Of a stretch of 64,000 bases of DNA, positions 23,230 through 35,105 are shown piece by piece. The DNA is taken from the NCBI RefSeq assembly GCF_030272615.1, contig NC_081415.1:192665695-192729694 (forward strand). The letters are read 5' to 3'. Origin of the DNA: Cryptomeria japonica. Lineage: Eukaryota; Streptophyta; Pinopsida; Cupressales; Cupressaceae. Under the pieces are notes generated by a model. That model saw only the letters and a program-made list of their open reading frames with translations. It was not told the DNA's origin and did no database searches. The stretch's first letter is position 1; each line of letters begins with the position of its first letter. Position numbers and translations under genes: made by a program.

Positions 23230-24534
23230 CCTCCCCTTAAGTGCAACTTAGGGAGAATGTACACAAAAGCTAACAATGCAAGATAGGTCTTAGCTAGTAG
23301 GCCATGTTAGGTACTCATGTACAAAAGAAATGCAATCTCTCACAAATGAAGAAAAGGAGAACACCCAATGGGAGAAAAAGTCCTCCCCAAACCCCCCATA
23401 AGAGAGAAGAAGAGAGACCAAGTAGCTATCCCTCAATGTAGAATGTGAACCCATGGTAGTAGCTCAAAATTGAATGTAGAAGATGGTTCACAATCATTGA
23501 ACAACATTCTTCCTCTTAGGAAGGAACAATACAAAGGTGTATGTATGAAGTCTTCCTATTCATGAAAGGAATATGTAGAAAATAAACTAAAGATGTATGG
23601 AGTCTTTGAAAGCTTCTCAATTGTCCCCATGTTGATGCTAAAAGTTTCCCCTTCTAAATAAGGTGTACTAGATTACACTATTGTAAAACACAATCCATGA
23701 TCTAGTGAGGATGAATATAGAGTATGATCCAAAGACTCAAGTATCTCCTCTAAAGATAAAGAGACCTCCTCCAAATATTGTACATAAGTATGCACAATCA
23801 TGTCAACCTCAAAAGAATGATCATGTAGAAAATAAAATAAAATGAATGGGTAAGTGCACCAAGATGGTGATCAAAAAGGGGGATATAAGTGGCCACTTTT
23901 TTTTTCTTTTTCTTTTGAAAACAGGTAAACCTGAACTTCAAAGAGCTATTTGAAGGTGCACGAAATATATAGTTATATTTAGTATTTTGCAAAACCCTTT
24001 GGTAGGAGGATAGGTAAGAGTGAGATCTATAAGTTGTGTATTGTTTTGTAATTTTCCGTTGAGTATTTTATTTTTTGTGATTTTTGGAAGTGACCGCATC
24101 CTGAAAATTTGGTACTTGTTCGTGCGTTGGGCATAACTTGCATCAAAATAATCAAAAATGCAATTTTTTTTTAACTGTATAGAATCTAGTGCAGAACAAT
24201 AATATATATTTTATTTTGAATTTGGTCAAGTATATTAAAAGTTATTAAAAAAATGGTAGACATATGTCTATGAGGACTATCAAGGCACTGATAAAGAAAA
24301 TTAAAGTTTACTATGCTAATGTTGTCCAAAAATAAAAAAATTTATATGGTCAGACAACTAAGAAGATGTGTGAGATTATGGTGGTAATTTTAGAGATACC
24401 CACTTGATCATTTGTAAACCTAATGACGATGAAGTCAAGAAATTATGGTGGAGGATGAAAAAATGTGTAAAGGAACAAAAAAGGGGGGAAAATGGGCTTG
24501 CAAGCCTTAGGGTCGTTTTCCAACCCTCTTATCA

Positions 24535-24661
24535 AGCCAAAACCCGTGCGGGTTTTGAAGAACCAAAAGTACTATTCGCAGATCTAAATAACCCGTACGG
24601 GTTATGAAGAACTAGTAATATTTTTTTTTGTTTTACAAAACCCGTACGGGTTATGAAGAAA
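24535..24661. repeat. Left subterminal palindromes, AACCCGTACGGGTT
   Basis: Three copies of the 14-bp palindrome AACCCGTACGGGTT (one reads AACCCGTGCGGGTT), each followed by a GAAGAA box, lie near 24541, 24590 and 24638. The same word recurs at 27030-27150 and at the right end. Probable protein-binding sites for transposition; inferred from position and number. The 23900-24534 stretch has nothing else I recognise. Confidence 0.8.
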
Positions 24662-24809
24662 TAATAATGTATGCTTGTAAACTTAGCATTTACTACACAT
24701 GTTTTAGACATACCTAGATAATATGTGTTTATGTATGTATATATGCATATCTATAGTTATATATACATATATTTATATAGATATATGTATATATGTTTGT
24801 ATACATGCA

Positions 24810-25128
24810 TGTATCTCTTCTTTTCCTCTCTCTCTCTCGTCTTACTTCCCCCATCATTGTCTTTGTCTATTCTGAGCCCTAATTATCTTCCTTGAGTTCT
24901 ATCTCATCTCTCTCCCCCTCACACTTCTCTATTTTTTGATTCTCTCACCCTTTTATCCTTCTTGTTCTCTCTCTACCTCATGTCTCTTACCCTCTCCTCC
25001 TCCTACTCTCTCTTCCTCTCTCTCTCTCTCTCTCTCATTATCCTATCATATTCTCACCCTCTCCCGCTTCTCTCTCTTTCTCTCCCCCTCCCTCCCCCTC
25101 CCCCCGCTCTCCCTTCCCCTTTCATTAT

Positions 25129-25205
<77 letters not shown>

Positions 25206-27025
25206 TTATCCTATTCTCCCCATCTCCGCCCTTCCTCTCCCCCTCTCCTTTTCCCAATCTCCCTCTCTCCCTCTCCCCCTCTCGTTTCCCCAATCTCTCT
25301 CTCTCTCCCCCTCTCCTTTTCCCAATCTCCCTCTCTCTCTCTCTCCCCCTCTCCTTTTCTTAATCTCCCTCTCTCTCCCCTCCCCCCTCTCTCCCTCTCT
25401 CTCCCTCTCTCCCTCTCTCCCTCTCCCCCTCTCCTTTTTCACAATCTCCCTCTCTCTCCCTCTCCCCCTCTCCTTTTCCCAATCTCCCTCTCTCTCCCTC
25501 TCCCCCTCTCCTTTCCCCAATCTTGCTCTCTCCCTCCCCCTCTCCTTCTCTCTCCCTCTCTCCCTCTCCTTTTCCCAATCTCCCTCTCTCTCCCTCTCCC
25601 TCTCCCTTCCTCTCCCCCTCTCTCCCTCTCCTTTTCCCTCCCCCTCCCTCCCTCTCCCCCTCTCCTTTCCCCAATCTCCCTCTCTCCCTCCCCCTCTCCT
25701 TCTCTCCCTCTCTCCCTCTCCTTTTCCCAATCTCCCTCTCTCTCCCTCTCCCTCTCCCTTCCTCTCTCCCTCTCCCCCTCTCATTTTCCCTCCCTCTCCC
25801 TCCCTCTCTCCGTCTCCCCCTCTCCTTTTCCCAATCTCACTTTCTCTCCGTCCCCCCCTCTCCTTTCCCCACTATCCCTCTCTCTCCCTATCCCTCTCCC
25901 CCTCTCCTTTTCCCAATCTCTCTCTCTCCCTCTCCCTCCCTCTCTCCGTCTCCCTCCCTCCCTCCCTCTCCCCCTCTCCTTTTCCCAATCTCCCTCTCTC
26001 CCCCTCTCCCCCTCTCCTTTCCCCAATCTCCCTCTCTCCCCCCTCCTCTCCTTCTCTCCCTCTCTCCCTCTCCCCCTCTCCTTTCCCCAATCTCTCCTTT
26101 TCCCAATCTCCCTCTCTCTCCCTCTCCCCCTCTCCTTTCCCCAATCTCCCTCTCCCCCTCCCCCTCTCCTTCTCTCCCTCTCTCCCTCTCCTTTTCCCAA
26201 TCTCCCTCTCTCTCCCTCTCTCTCCCTCTCTCTCCCTCTCTCTCTCCCCCTCTCCTTTTTCCAATCTCCCTCTCTCTCCCCTTCCTCCCTCTCTCCCTCT
26301 CCCTCCCTCCCTCCCTCTCTCCCTCTCCCTCCCTCTCTCCCTCTCTCCCATCCCTCCCTCTCTCCCTCTCCCTCCCTCTCCTTTTCCCAATCTCCCTCTC
26401 TCTCCCTCTCCCCCTCTCCTTTCCCCAATCTCCCTCTCTCCCTCCCCCTCTCCTTCTCTCCCTCTCTCTCTCTCTCTCCTTTTCCCAATCTCCCTCTCTC
26501 TCCCTCTCTCCCCCTCTCTCTCCCTCTCTCCCCCTCTCTCTCTCCCCCTCTCCTTTTCCCAATCTCCCTCTCTCTCCCCTCCCTCTCTCCCTCTCCCCCT
26601 CTCCTTTTCCCAATCCCCCTCTCTCTCCCTCTCCCCCTCTCCTTTCCCCAATCTCCCTCTCTCCCTCCCCCTCTCCTTCTCTCCCTCTCTCCCTCTCCTT
26701 TTCCCAATCTCTCTCTCTCTCTCCCTCTCTCTCTCCCTCTCTCCTTTTCCCAATCTCCCTCTCTCTCCCATCCCTCCCTCTCTCCCTCTCCCTCCCTCTC
26801 TCCCTCTCCCCCTCTTCTTTTCCCAATCTCCCTCTCTCTCCCTCTCCCCCTCTCCTTTCCCCAATCTCCCTCTCCCTCCCCCTATCCTTCTCTCCCTCTC
26901 TCCCTCTCATTTTCCTAATCTCCCTCTCTCTCCCTCTCCTTCTCCCTTCCTCTCTCTCTCTCTCTCCCTCTCCTTTTCCCTCCCTCTCCCTCCCTCTCTC
27001 CCTCTCCCCCTCTCCTTTTCCTAGT
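24810..27025. repeat. 2.2-kb pyrimidine-rich minisatellite
   Basis: This is an almost pure C/T strand. It has a (TC)n block at about 25136-25202 and then hundreds of bases of variants of CTCTCCCCCTCTCCTTTTCC with CAATCTCC spacers. Long open frames on both strands here are artefacts of composition (Ser/Pro/Leu or Arg/Glu/Gly repeats) and are not genes. It lies inside the giant transposon and accounts for about 2.2 kb of its size. Mirror-symmetric polypyrimidine tracts can form triplex DNA. Confidence 0.9.
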
Positions 27026-27160
27026 TCTACATAGCCCGTACGGGTTATGTAGAACTAAGGCAAAAACTTCTAGTTCTACATAACCCATACGAGTTATGAG
27101 AAATTGTGAACATTGACATATAAGGTTTCCATAACCCATACGGTTTATGGGAAAATCTTT
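27025..27160. repeat. Second palindrome cluster before the transposase
   Basis: Three more versions of the palindrome occur: AGCCCGTACGGGTTATG near 27031, ACCCATACGAGTTATG near 27083, and AACCCATACGGTTTATG near 27134. The first two sit in longer inverted repeats (TTCTACATA..TATGTAGAA). The pyrimidine array seems to have expanded inside an originally continuous subterminal region. Confidence 0.7.
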
Positions 27161-27299
27161 ATAATTTTAGTCCCAATGGCCTAAAAACTAGTATTGCAAG
27201 TTGTTTGAAGGCCCCACTGCTTTTGCACATGATTTTATGGGATAGTAACAGTTAGGTTTTTGTATTCTTTTGCCACTTTTGCTTTGGAATGATTGATTT

Positions 27300-27510
27300 T
27301 GAAGTTATTTTATAATTGTTACTTTAGATAATAACAAAATCATGATCATTTGTTATTTTTTTGCTTTGATTATGATTTATTTGTCTTGTATTTTGGTTTT
27401 TTTTAAAGTTATTTTATTATTGTTACTTTAGATTATAACAAAATGATGATCATTTGTTATTTTTTTCCTATTTGATTGTGGATTGTCATCATGATGTTAT
27501 GTGTAGGACA
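27300..27510 (+). promoter_or_regulatory. Transposase 5' region with direct repeat
   Basis: A segment of about 58 bp beginning AAGTTATTTTATAATTGTTA or AAGTTATTTTATTATTGTTA occurs twice, near 27302 and 27408, just before the transposase start. GTGTAG at 27501-27506 could be an intron acceptor, so an upstream non-coding exon is possible. No convincing TATA box was chosen. Confidence 0.35.
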
Positions 27511-28753
27511 ATGCGAAAGAATAAGAGAGGAACGAATGAACAAAGAGAGGCAGCAAAGGAAAGGCAAAGGGAGTGTATGAAGAGATTACGTGAAGGTACG
27601 CCATCCAATGCACCTAATAAAAGTGGTGAACATTCAACAATTGAAATTGATATGATTAATGCACCAAATCAAAATGATCAACATACACTAGTTCAAATAC
27701 ATATGATGAATGCACCTAATGAATGCAATGAACATACATCATTTGAAAATGATTCGATGAATGCACATGTTAATGAAATTGAAGAAGATATACCATTTGA
27801 ATTTGATGTGATCAATGCACATAATGCACCTAATGAAAATGAAGAGCATGCACCAATCTTAACAACTCTTAGAATAATTCGTAGAAAACCAAAGTTCCTA
27901 ATAGATATTGATGAAAATATTGTGAAGCCAATGCATGATAAAATTTCTGAAAGAACTTGTAGAAGAACGATTAGAAGAATTTGGAATAACTATTTTGAAA
28001 ACTTAAATCAAAGTGGAAGATGCCAATTAGTTGTTGAAATGATTAAAAATCTGAAATTTAGAGAGACAACAAAAATTTTAGGGTTAAGAACATCCGAAAA
28101 TAATAGTGAAAGAACCATTGTGAGAAACCTTTTTGATGCATACCAAGCCATTGGGTCGAAATCACACACTAAAGATGCTAATGTTACTCGTCGTGTCCTC
28201 ACATCAACCATAATGGGAAAGGAAATGAAAGAATCTCGTTTAATAAGAAAAACAAGCAAGTCATTAAGGATAAGTAGAACCACATTACACTATGCCTTAT
28301 AGAGGCGAGAGAAAATCGAGGATCCTAACAATAATTCTCTTTGGGCATTCTCGGGTAGACTCCCACGCAAGGACAAGGTTGTTGTTGATGAACTAAGAAC
28401 GTTAATTGAGAGATATTGGCATGACAACACAAGGGTTTCACCCAACCAAAGAGATGTTGTTAGAAGGCGAATTGGAATTAGTAATCATGAGCCACATCCA
28501 AAACACTATTTAGATACAACTCAAACACAATTTTATGAAAGGTTTCTTCAAAGCTTTCCTCAGATTAAAATTAGTCAAAGATTTTTTGAGATGATAAAAC
28601 CATTTTATGTTAAGATTAATCATGCACATACTACATGTTGTTGTAGGGTCCATGTTGAATTTTCCATGCATTATGATATTTATCGCTATATCTGTTGTAC
28701 TTTGCACACTAACGATGTTTTGTAGGAATGTGGTCTACAAGCACCTCCTAAGT

Positions 28754-29746
28754 GGGTGAACTCACAATACTGGTTCCCACTTTTTGACCAACTTTGACAC
28801 TTAGATGAACATTTTGCAAAAAATCTTCACTTTCCGACACCTATAACTTTTAAATCATTAAGAATTTGAAGATGATGTAAACTAGTGATTTGTAACATCC
28901 TTTTTGTAGATTCTAAATATATTTTTTTCAAATTTTTTTGAATAAAATTTTATTGATTTTTCCATCTCCCTCAAAAGTAGTTTTTTACAGGAAACAACAT
29001 TATTTAAGAGTGATGTGCATCCCGAAACGTATAAATTTTTTTCTATAAATGATAAAAACTTATCTCTTTTAAATTTTGGTTTGTAACATCAATACCTAGG
29101 GCATGCAGTTGGTTTGATAGTGATATGTTGAATATTTTTTATTTTATTAAGTTTTGAAGTCCGACTAATTATAATTTAGATATAGGTGTACGTTTGAACA
29201 CATAACTTGCTCTATATATATCAAAATTAAGTTTGTTTGTTTTTTTTAGAAAGAAGACATCAATACCTAGGGCATAGATATTTTTCAGAATTTTTTTGAA
29301 TTAGTTTGCTATTTTTCCCAATGCATTGAACAAAGAAGTTCATGGTCGGTGAAAAACCTACATTCATAAAAAATAAAATAAAAATATATTAATAAACTTA
29401 AATATATTAAAAATTATACTATTTGGAAAGCTTATAATAAGGACTAAATCCTCAAGAAAACAAAACTTCTAAATGAATTCGTTTGACCCCTCAAAAGCTA
29501 ATGTAAAATTGGTTTTTTATTAGCATTTGATAGATGCAAAGGAGACTCCATTGCAAGTATGATTTAGAAGTAGAGAGGTTCTATCCAAGAAATTTTGATC
29601 TAAGAGCCTTTGATCTAACTCTCTTCAATTAATTACTTTCAATGGGACCTCTTAAAGCTAAAATAATTATATTTTCCAAAAAATGTATGATTTCAGCAAA
29701 AATTAGTATGTACCAAAAAGTGGGAACCAGCTTTGTGAGTTCACCC
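28754..29746. mobile_element. 993-bp non-autonomous relative nested in transposase
   Basis: The ends are inverted repeats of about 33 bp with two mismatches: GGGTGAACTCACAA at the left and its complement TTTGTGAGTTCACCC at the right. AAGT flanks both sides (28750-28753, 29747-29750). Removing the insert and one AAGT keeps the host coding frame, so the 4-bp duplication is firmly placed. The first bases GGGT and the following CACTTTTTG resemble the giant element ends, so it is probably a non-autonomous member of the same superfamily. It has no gene. Confidence 0.88.
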
Positions 29747-31254
29747 AAGTCACCGAGAGAATTTATTTCAAGTGTACTATGTAGACGAGATGATGGGTGC
29801 ATTTATTATAAGATGATATGTTTGAGAGGTTTTTGTCCTACATGTGGTGGTTTGCAATAGTTGCATAGACGCCTACATCTGGATAGCACACATGAAATTG
29901 GTAAGGAACTAGTTTCTATTGGAAAATATAAGTTAGTCACATATGGTGTTAAAGATGGAAAAGAATTAAAGAGGTGTGAGTTAGTGAAAAGGGATCTATG
30001 CGTAGCTGATTTTATGAAGAGATTTCAAGAGAAACTAGTATATGAGTACATAGGTCACACACATAGAGCTAGGTGGTTAGATGAGCAATTCAAGTTGTGT
30101 AAGGACACTTTCCCCCTCGGCACTATTGTCTCTATCATTGATTTTGCTGAGAATTATACACTAAAGCCGCAAAATGAAGTACAATCTATGTATTACCACT
30201 CTACACAAGTTACAATTTTTGTACACATAGCATTCATGCATGCACATGATAGTGCCGAGGAGGACAGAAAGGTTATAAGAGAATATCACTTCTATATCAG
30301 TGATGATTGTACTCATTCCTCAAAGTTTGTGCAAGGATGCTTTACAGTCTTCTATGATAGTGTAAGGGAAAGAGATATAAGATACAACCAACACTTAATA
30401 TGGTCAGACAATTGCACCGCACAATTCAAGAATGCAAGGATGTTCTATTGGTTGACTAGGATGCATGTGACAAGTGGTGTGCAACATTTTTGAAATTTCA
30501 TTGAGGCAGGGCATGGAAAGGGAGAGCATGATGGTGCAGGAGCATGTGTGAAAAGAGATCTTACCAGAGAGGAATTGAAGTACGAAGGTGGTGCAATGTT
30601 AATAGATGCAAAAACAATTGTGCAATGGTGTAGCTCTATGATGGGACCAGGTAATGTAGGTAAGTCTATGGTTTCTAGATATTTTTGGTTAATAAGTGAA
30701 TCTAACATTGAAAACTATCTAGATTGTTGTACACTTACTGGATCAAGTGACATGCATTCATTTAGAAGTTCAAATGCAACATCACTAGTTATTTATACTA
30801 GACATATTGCATGCTTTTGCTCTTCGTGCATGCATTTTTTGTGGGATGAATGTGAATCAAAAGAGTGGGTTGACCAATGGTCTTGTAGACCTTTGCAAAC
30901 CCTAGATACATATCAACTTCCTAGAGCACTACAAATGAACCAAATTGAAGCATCAGTGGATTTTGACCATGTATCAGACATAGTTGAACTAGGTAAAGGG
31001 TTACAATTTGCTACAATTTTAAGCTTAATTTATTAGTATTAACTTATGCTGATTTTGGTATTAACTTATATCCTTCTATTAAACGCAGGTCATGTATATG
31101 CAGTTATTGCAGATGAGAATAACGAAGAAGGAACATATTACTTTTTGTGTCATTGTATTGAGGCCAAAAAGAAATTGACTTCTACAGTGGTTGATGGAGA
31201 GGGTATTGAGTACCCAATAGGATCTGTTGTTGTGACAGGGACATGGCTTAGAAG

Positions 31255-31350
31255 GTACCGTTGTTGTGTCGAGTTGTATTGAGACCTCTTAAACTCATTT
31301 ATTTAGCAGTCGTTGTATTGATTTTGGCATTATCCTTCTATTAAATGCAG
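31255..31350 (+). other. Second transposase intron, present only in copy 2
   Basis: This is a 96-bp GT-AG interval between LRR and YPIK codons. In copy 1 the same codons are contiguous (near 1022-1028). Its last 40 bases (ATCCTTCTATTAAATGCAG) nearly match the end of the preceding intron 30993-31088 (ATCCTTCTATTAAACGCAG), which is also 96 bp long. Confidence 0.7.
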
Positions 31351-31679
31351 GTACCCTATCAAAAATTCTAATGCCTGGTTGTTTGAGGACTTTGAGACAC
31401 ATAGACATATTCTTCATTACTCAAACCTTCTTGTTGCAACAAATATTCATTTGATTAAATATCGTGGTAGACCTCTTAATAAGGATTTGTGGAAAGTTCA
31501 TGAATCAGACCACGAGGCAATGCTTGAGACACTAAGGGTTAGAGCTGATCCAGAAGGTTCACTTGATTGAATTTGGGCCATCTAGAAGAATAATTCTACA
31601 GTATGGTAGAATAATTTTGACACTTTTGTATATATCTTTTGCGAAACATTGTAACTTCGCTTTTTTGGATGTGCTCTAC

Positions 31680-32040
31680 ATGCATATGAGCTATAATACG
31701 CATATGAGCTATAATGTGCATATGTAGATGCCAAATTTTGTATATAAAAACATCAATGAGTTGTAATATGCATATCTAGATGCTAAATTTTGTATAAAAA
31801 ACAACAATGAGTTGTAATGTGCATATCTAGATGCTAAGTTTTGTATAAAAAAACAACAGCGAGTTGTAATTTGCATATTTAGATGCAAAATTTTGTAAAT
31901 ATAAACAGTAATGAGTTTGATCGTTTATATAAGATGCCAAATTTTATATATGAAAGTGTCCATGGGGTTGATTTGCAAATTTTGAGAGCCCAAATTTGTA
32001 CCATTTGATTATAAATACATTTCTAATAAACTTGTACCAT
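31680..32040. repeat. Degenerate repeats after transposase gene (copy 2)
   Basis: Units of about 48-55 bp with GATGCCAAATTTTGTATA or GATGCTAAATTTTGTATA and GAGTTGTAAT repeat several times. They are homologous in position and sequence to 1300-1640 in copy 1. From 32041 to 32184 there is only AT-rich sequence. Confidence 0.6.
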
Positions 32041-32184
32041 TTGATTATAAATAACTGAGTCTGATTCTGACATATGTTATATAACTTGCAAATGGGTATC
32101 TGAATATGCAATTTTTTTTCCAAGTGTTTTGAGAAAGTTTTGAGTTATTATTGAATTACTTGATTTGAAGGGCTAGTAGGAATA

Positions 32185-35105
32185 GTCCAAATCTAAGCTA
32201 GGATTTTTGTAGGCAGTGACAACACAACCCCATAGGTTCAAACGGATCATCCATAAGTGCCACGGTCTTTGAGTTACGCTATGTCAAAGTTTGACCATTT
32301 TTTTCCACTTTGAGCGCTCAAGGGAAAATGTCGCTACGAGGTGGCTCGTAACGATCAGACATCTTGGGGAGAGAGACAAGGGAACACCTAGCGTAAACCC
32401 GACCACCTGGATGTGCTCACACTGACGGTTCATTCCCACGACAAGCAGAACAAAAGATGCACTATTTTGCCACCTCTCATTGATGGTTTTTGATCCAACA
32501 GAAAAAATCTCACCACAAGAAAATAGAATCAAGTTGCTTGAAACCGAGATAGGATTTTGTAGGCAGAGACAACATGACCCCATAGGTTCAAATGGATTGT
32601 CCATAAGTGCCACGGTCTCCGAGTTACGCTATGTCAAAGTTTGACCTTTTTTTCCGCTTTGAGCGGTCAAGGGAAAACGTCGCTATGAGGTGGCTCATAA
32701 TGATTGGATGTCTTGGGGAGAAAGACAAGGGCACACCTAGCTTAAAATTGGCCACCCAGATGTGCTCACATTGACGGTTTGTTCCCACGACAAGCAGAAT
32801 GAAAGATGCACTATTTTGCCACCTCTCACTGACGGTTTTTGATGCGATAGAAAAAATCTCACCACAAGAAAACAGAATTGAGTTGCCCAAAACCGAGATA
32901 GGATTTTGTAGGCAGAGATAACACAACCCCATAGGTTCAAACAGATCATCCATAAGTGCCACGGTCTCCGAGTTACGCTATGTCAAAATTTGACCATTTT
33001 TTTTCGCTTTGAGCGGTCAAGGGAAAACATCGCTACGAGGTGGCTCGTAACAATCAGACATCTTGGAGTGCAAGACAAGGGAACACCTAGCGTAAAACCG
33101 GCCACCTGGATGCATTCGCGGTGATGGTTGGTTCCCACGACAAGCAGAACGAAAGATGCACTATTTTGCCACCTCTCATTGACAGTTTTTGACGGTTTTT
33201 GATGCAACAGAAAAAATATCAGCACAAGAAAACGGAATCGAGTTTCCCAAAAATGAGATAGAATTTTTTAGGTAGAGACAAGATGACCCCATAGGTTCAA
33301 ACGGATCATCCATAAGTGCCACAGTCTTCGAGTTATGGGACGTCAAAGTTTGACTGTTTTTTCCGCTTTGAGTGCTCAAGGGAAAACGTTGCTACGAGGT
33401 GGCTCGTAACGATCGGACGTCTTGAGGAACGAGACAAGGGCACACCTAGAGTAAACCTGGCCACCTAGACATTCTGGCACTGACGGTTCATTCCCACGAC
33501 AAGCAGAATGAAAGATGCACTATTTTGCCACCTCTCATTGACAGTTTTTGACGGTTTTTATGTGACAGAAAAAATATCACCACAAGAAAATGGTATCGAG
33601 TTGCCCAAAACCGAGATAGGATTCTTTAGGCAGTGACAACATGACTCCATGGGTTCAAATGGATCATCCATAAGTGCCACGGTCTCCGAGTTATGTGATG
33701 TCAAAGTTTGACCATTTTTTCCACTTTAAGCACTCAAGGGAAAACATCGCTACGAGGTGGCTCGTAACGATCAGACGTCTTGGGGAGCAAGAAAAGGGCA
33801 CACCTAGCATAAAACCATCCACCTAGATGCTCTCGCACTGATGGTTCATTCCCACGACAAGTAGAACGAAAGATGCACTATTTTGCCACCTCTCACTTAC
33901 AGTTTTTGAGGGTTTTTGATGCAACAAAAAAAATCTCACCACAACAAAATGGAATCGAGTTGCCCAAAACTGAGATAGGATTTTTTAGGCAATGACAACA
34001 TGACCCCATAGGTTCAAACTGATCATCCATAAGTGCCACGGTCTCTGAGTTACAGGATGCCAAAGTTTGACCATTTTTCCACTTTGAACGCTCAAGGGAA
34101 AACGTCGCTACAAGGTGTCTCGTAATGATCAGACGCCTTAGGAAGTGAGATAATGGAACACCTAGAGTAAAACCGACCACCCAAACACGCTCGCACTGAT
34201 GGTTCATTCCCATGACAAGAAGAACGAAAGATGCACTATTTTGCCACATCTCACTGACAGTTTTTAACGGTTTTTGATGCGATAGAAAAAATATCACCAC
34301 AAGAAAATGAAATCGAGTTGCCCAAAACCGAGATAGGATATTTTAGGCAGCAACAACATGACTCCATAGGTTCAAACGGATTGTTCATAAGTGCCATGGT
34401 CTCCGAGTTACGAGACGTCAAAGTTTGACCATTTTTTCCACTTTGAGCGCTCAAGGGAAAATTTCGCTACGAGGTGGCTCGTAACGATCAGACGTCTTGG
34501 GGAGAAAGACAAGGGAACACCTAGCATAAAACCAGCCACCCGAACACACTCACATTGACAGTTCGTTCCCATGACAAGTAGAACGAAAGATGCACTATTT
34601 TGCCACCTCTCACTAACAGTTTTTGATGCAACAGAAAAAATCTCACCACAAGAAAATGGAATCGAGTTGCCCAAAAATGAGATATTATTTTTTAGACAGC
34701 GACAATATGACCCCATATGTTCAAACGGATCGTCCATAAGTGCCATGGTCTCTAAGTTATGGGACGTCAAAGTTTGACCATTTTTTCCACTTTGAGCGCT
34801 CAAGGGAAAACGTCGCTATAAGGTGGCTCGTAACGATCAGATGCCTTGGGGAGCGAGACATGGGCACACTTAGCGTAAAACTGACCACCTGGACATGCTC
34901 GCACTGATGGTTCATTCCCACGACAAGCAGAACGAAAGATGCACTATTTTGCCACCTCTCACTGACAGTTTTTGATGGTTTTTGATGCAACAGAAAAAAT
35001 CTAACCACAAGAAAACAAAATCAAGTTGCCCGAAACTGAGAGAGGATTTTTTAGGCAGCGACAACATGACCCCATTGGTTAACACGGATCATGCATAAGT
35101 GCTTC
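32185..35105. repeat. Tandem array, 349-359 bp unit, about 8 copies
   Basis: AGGTGGCT (or a one-base variant) recurs at 32339, 32688, 33038, 33397, 33755, 34113, 34472 and 34821. Spacings are 349-350 or 358-359. The longer units duplicate a GACAGTTTTTGACGGTTTTT block. Most units contain the palindrome TTGAGCGCTCAA or a variant. The reverse strand shows recurring frames of 70-135 codons that do not continue across units, so no gene is called. The unit aligns, with much divergence, to the 359-bp unit of copy 1, while units within an array are far more alike. Confidence 0.92.

Larger units (their letters stand above)
27511..31570 (+). pseudogene. Sola-like DDE/D transposase gene, copy 2
   Basis: The coding frame starts at ATG 27511 (MRKNKRGTNEQREAAKERQR). 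It runs in one frame to 28753, is interrupted by a 993-bp insertion (28754-29746), resumes to 30992, and continues in exons 31089-31254 and 31351-31570. About 955 codons are present. The N-terminus is basic, then has several degenerate repeats built on MNAPNE..EH. A middle region has a His/Cys cluster (NHAHTTCCCRVHVEF) and CLRGFCPTCGG. The core shows SIIDFAENY, then WSDNCTAQFKNARMFYWL, then EAGHGKGEHDGAGACVKR, giving candidate acidic residues D, D and D or E. In-frame stops at 28300, 28723, 29858 and 30491 prevent full-length product. Stop 30491 (TGA) replaces a Trp codon intact in copy 1. Confidence 0.8.

Noticed and set aside
24936-27139. Long open frames on both strands in the pyrimidine tract (up to about 500 codons)
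   Set aside because: They encode only Ser/Pro/Leu or Arg/Glu/Gly runs because the DNA is almost pure C/T. No start context or domain; composition artefact.
32284-35008. Recurring minus-strand frames in the second array
   Set aside because: Same reasoning; the equivalent protein is not preserved between the two arrays.
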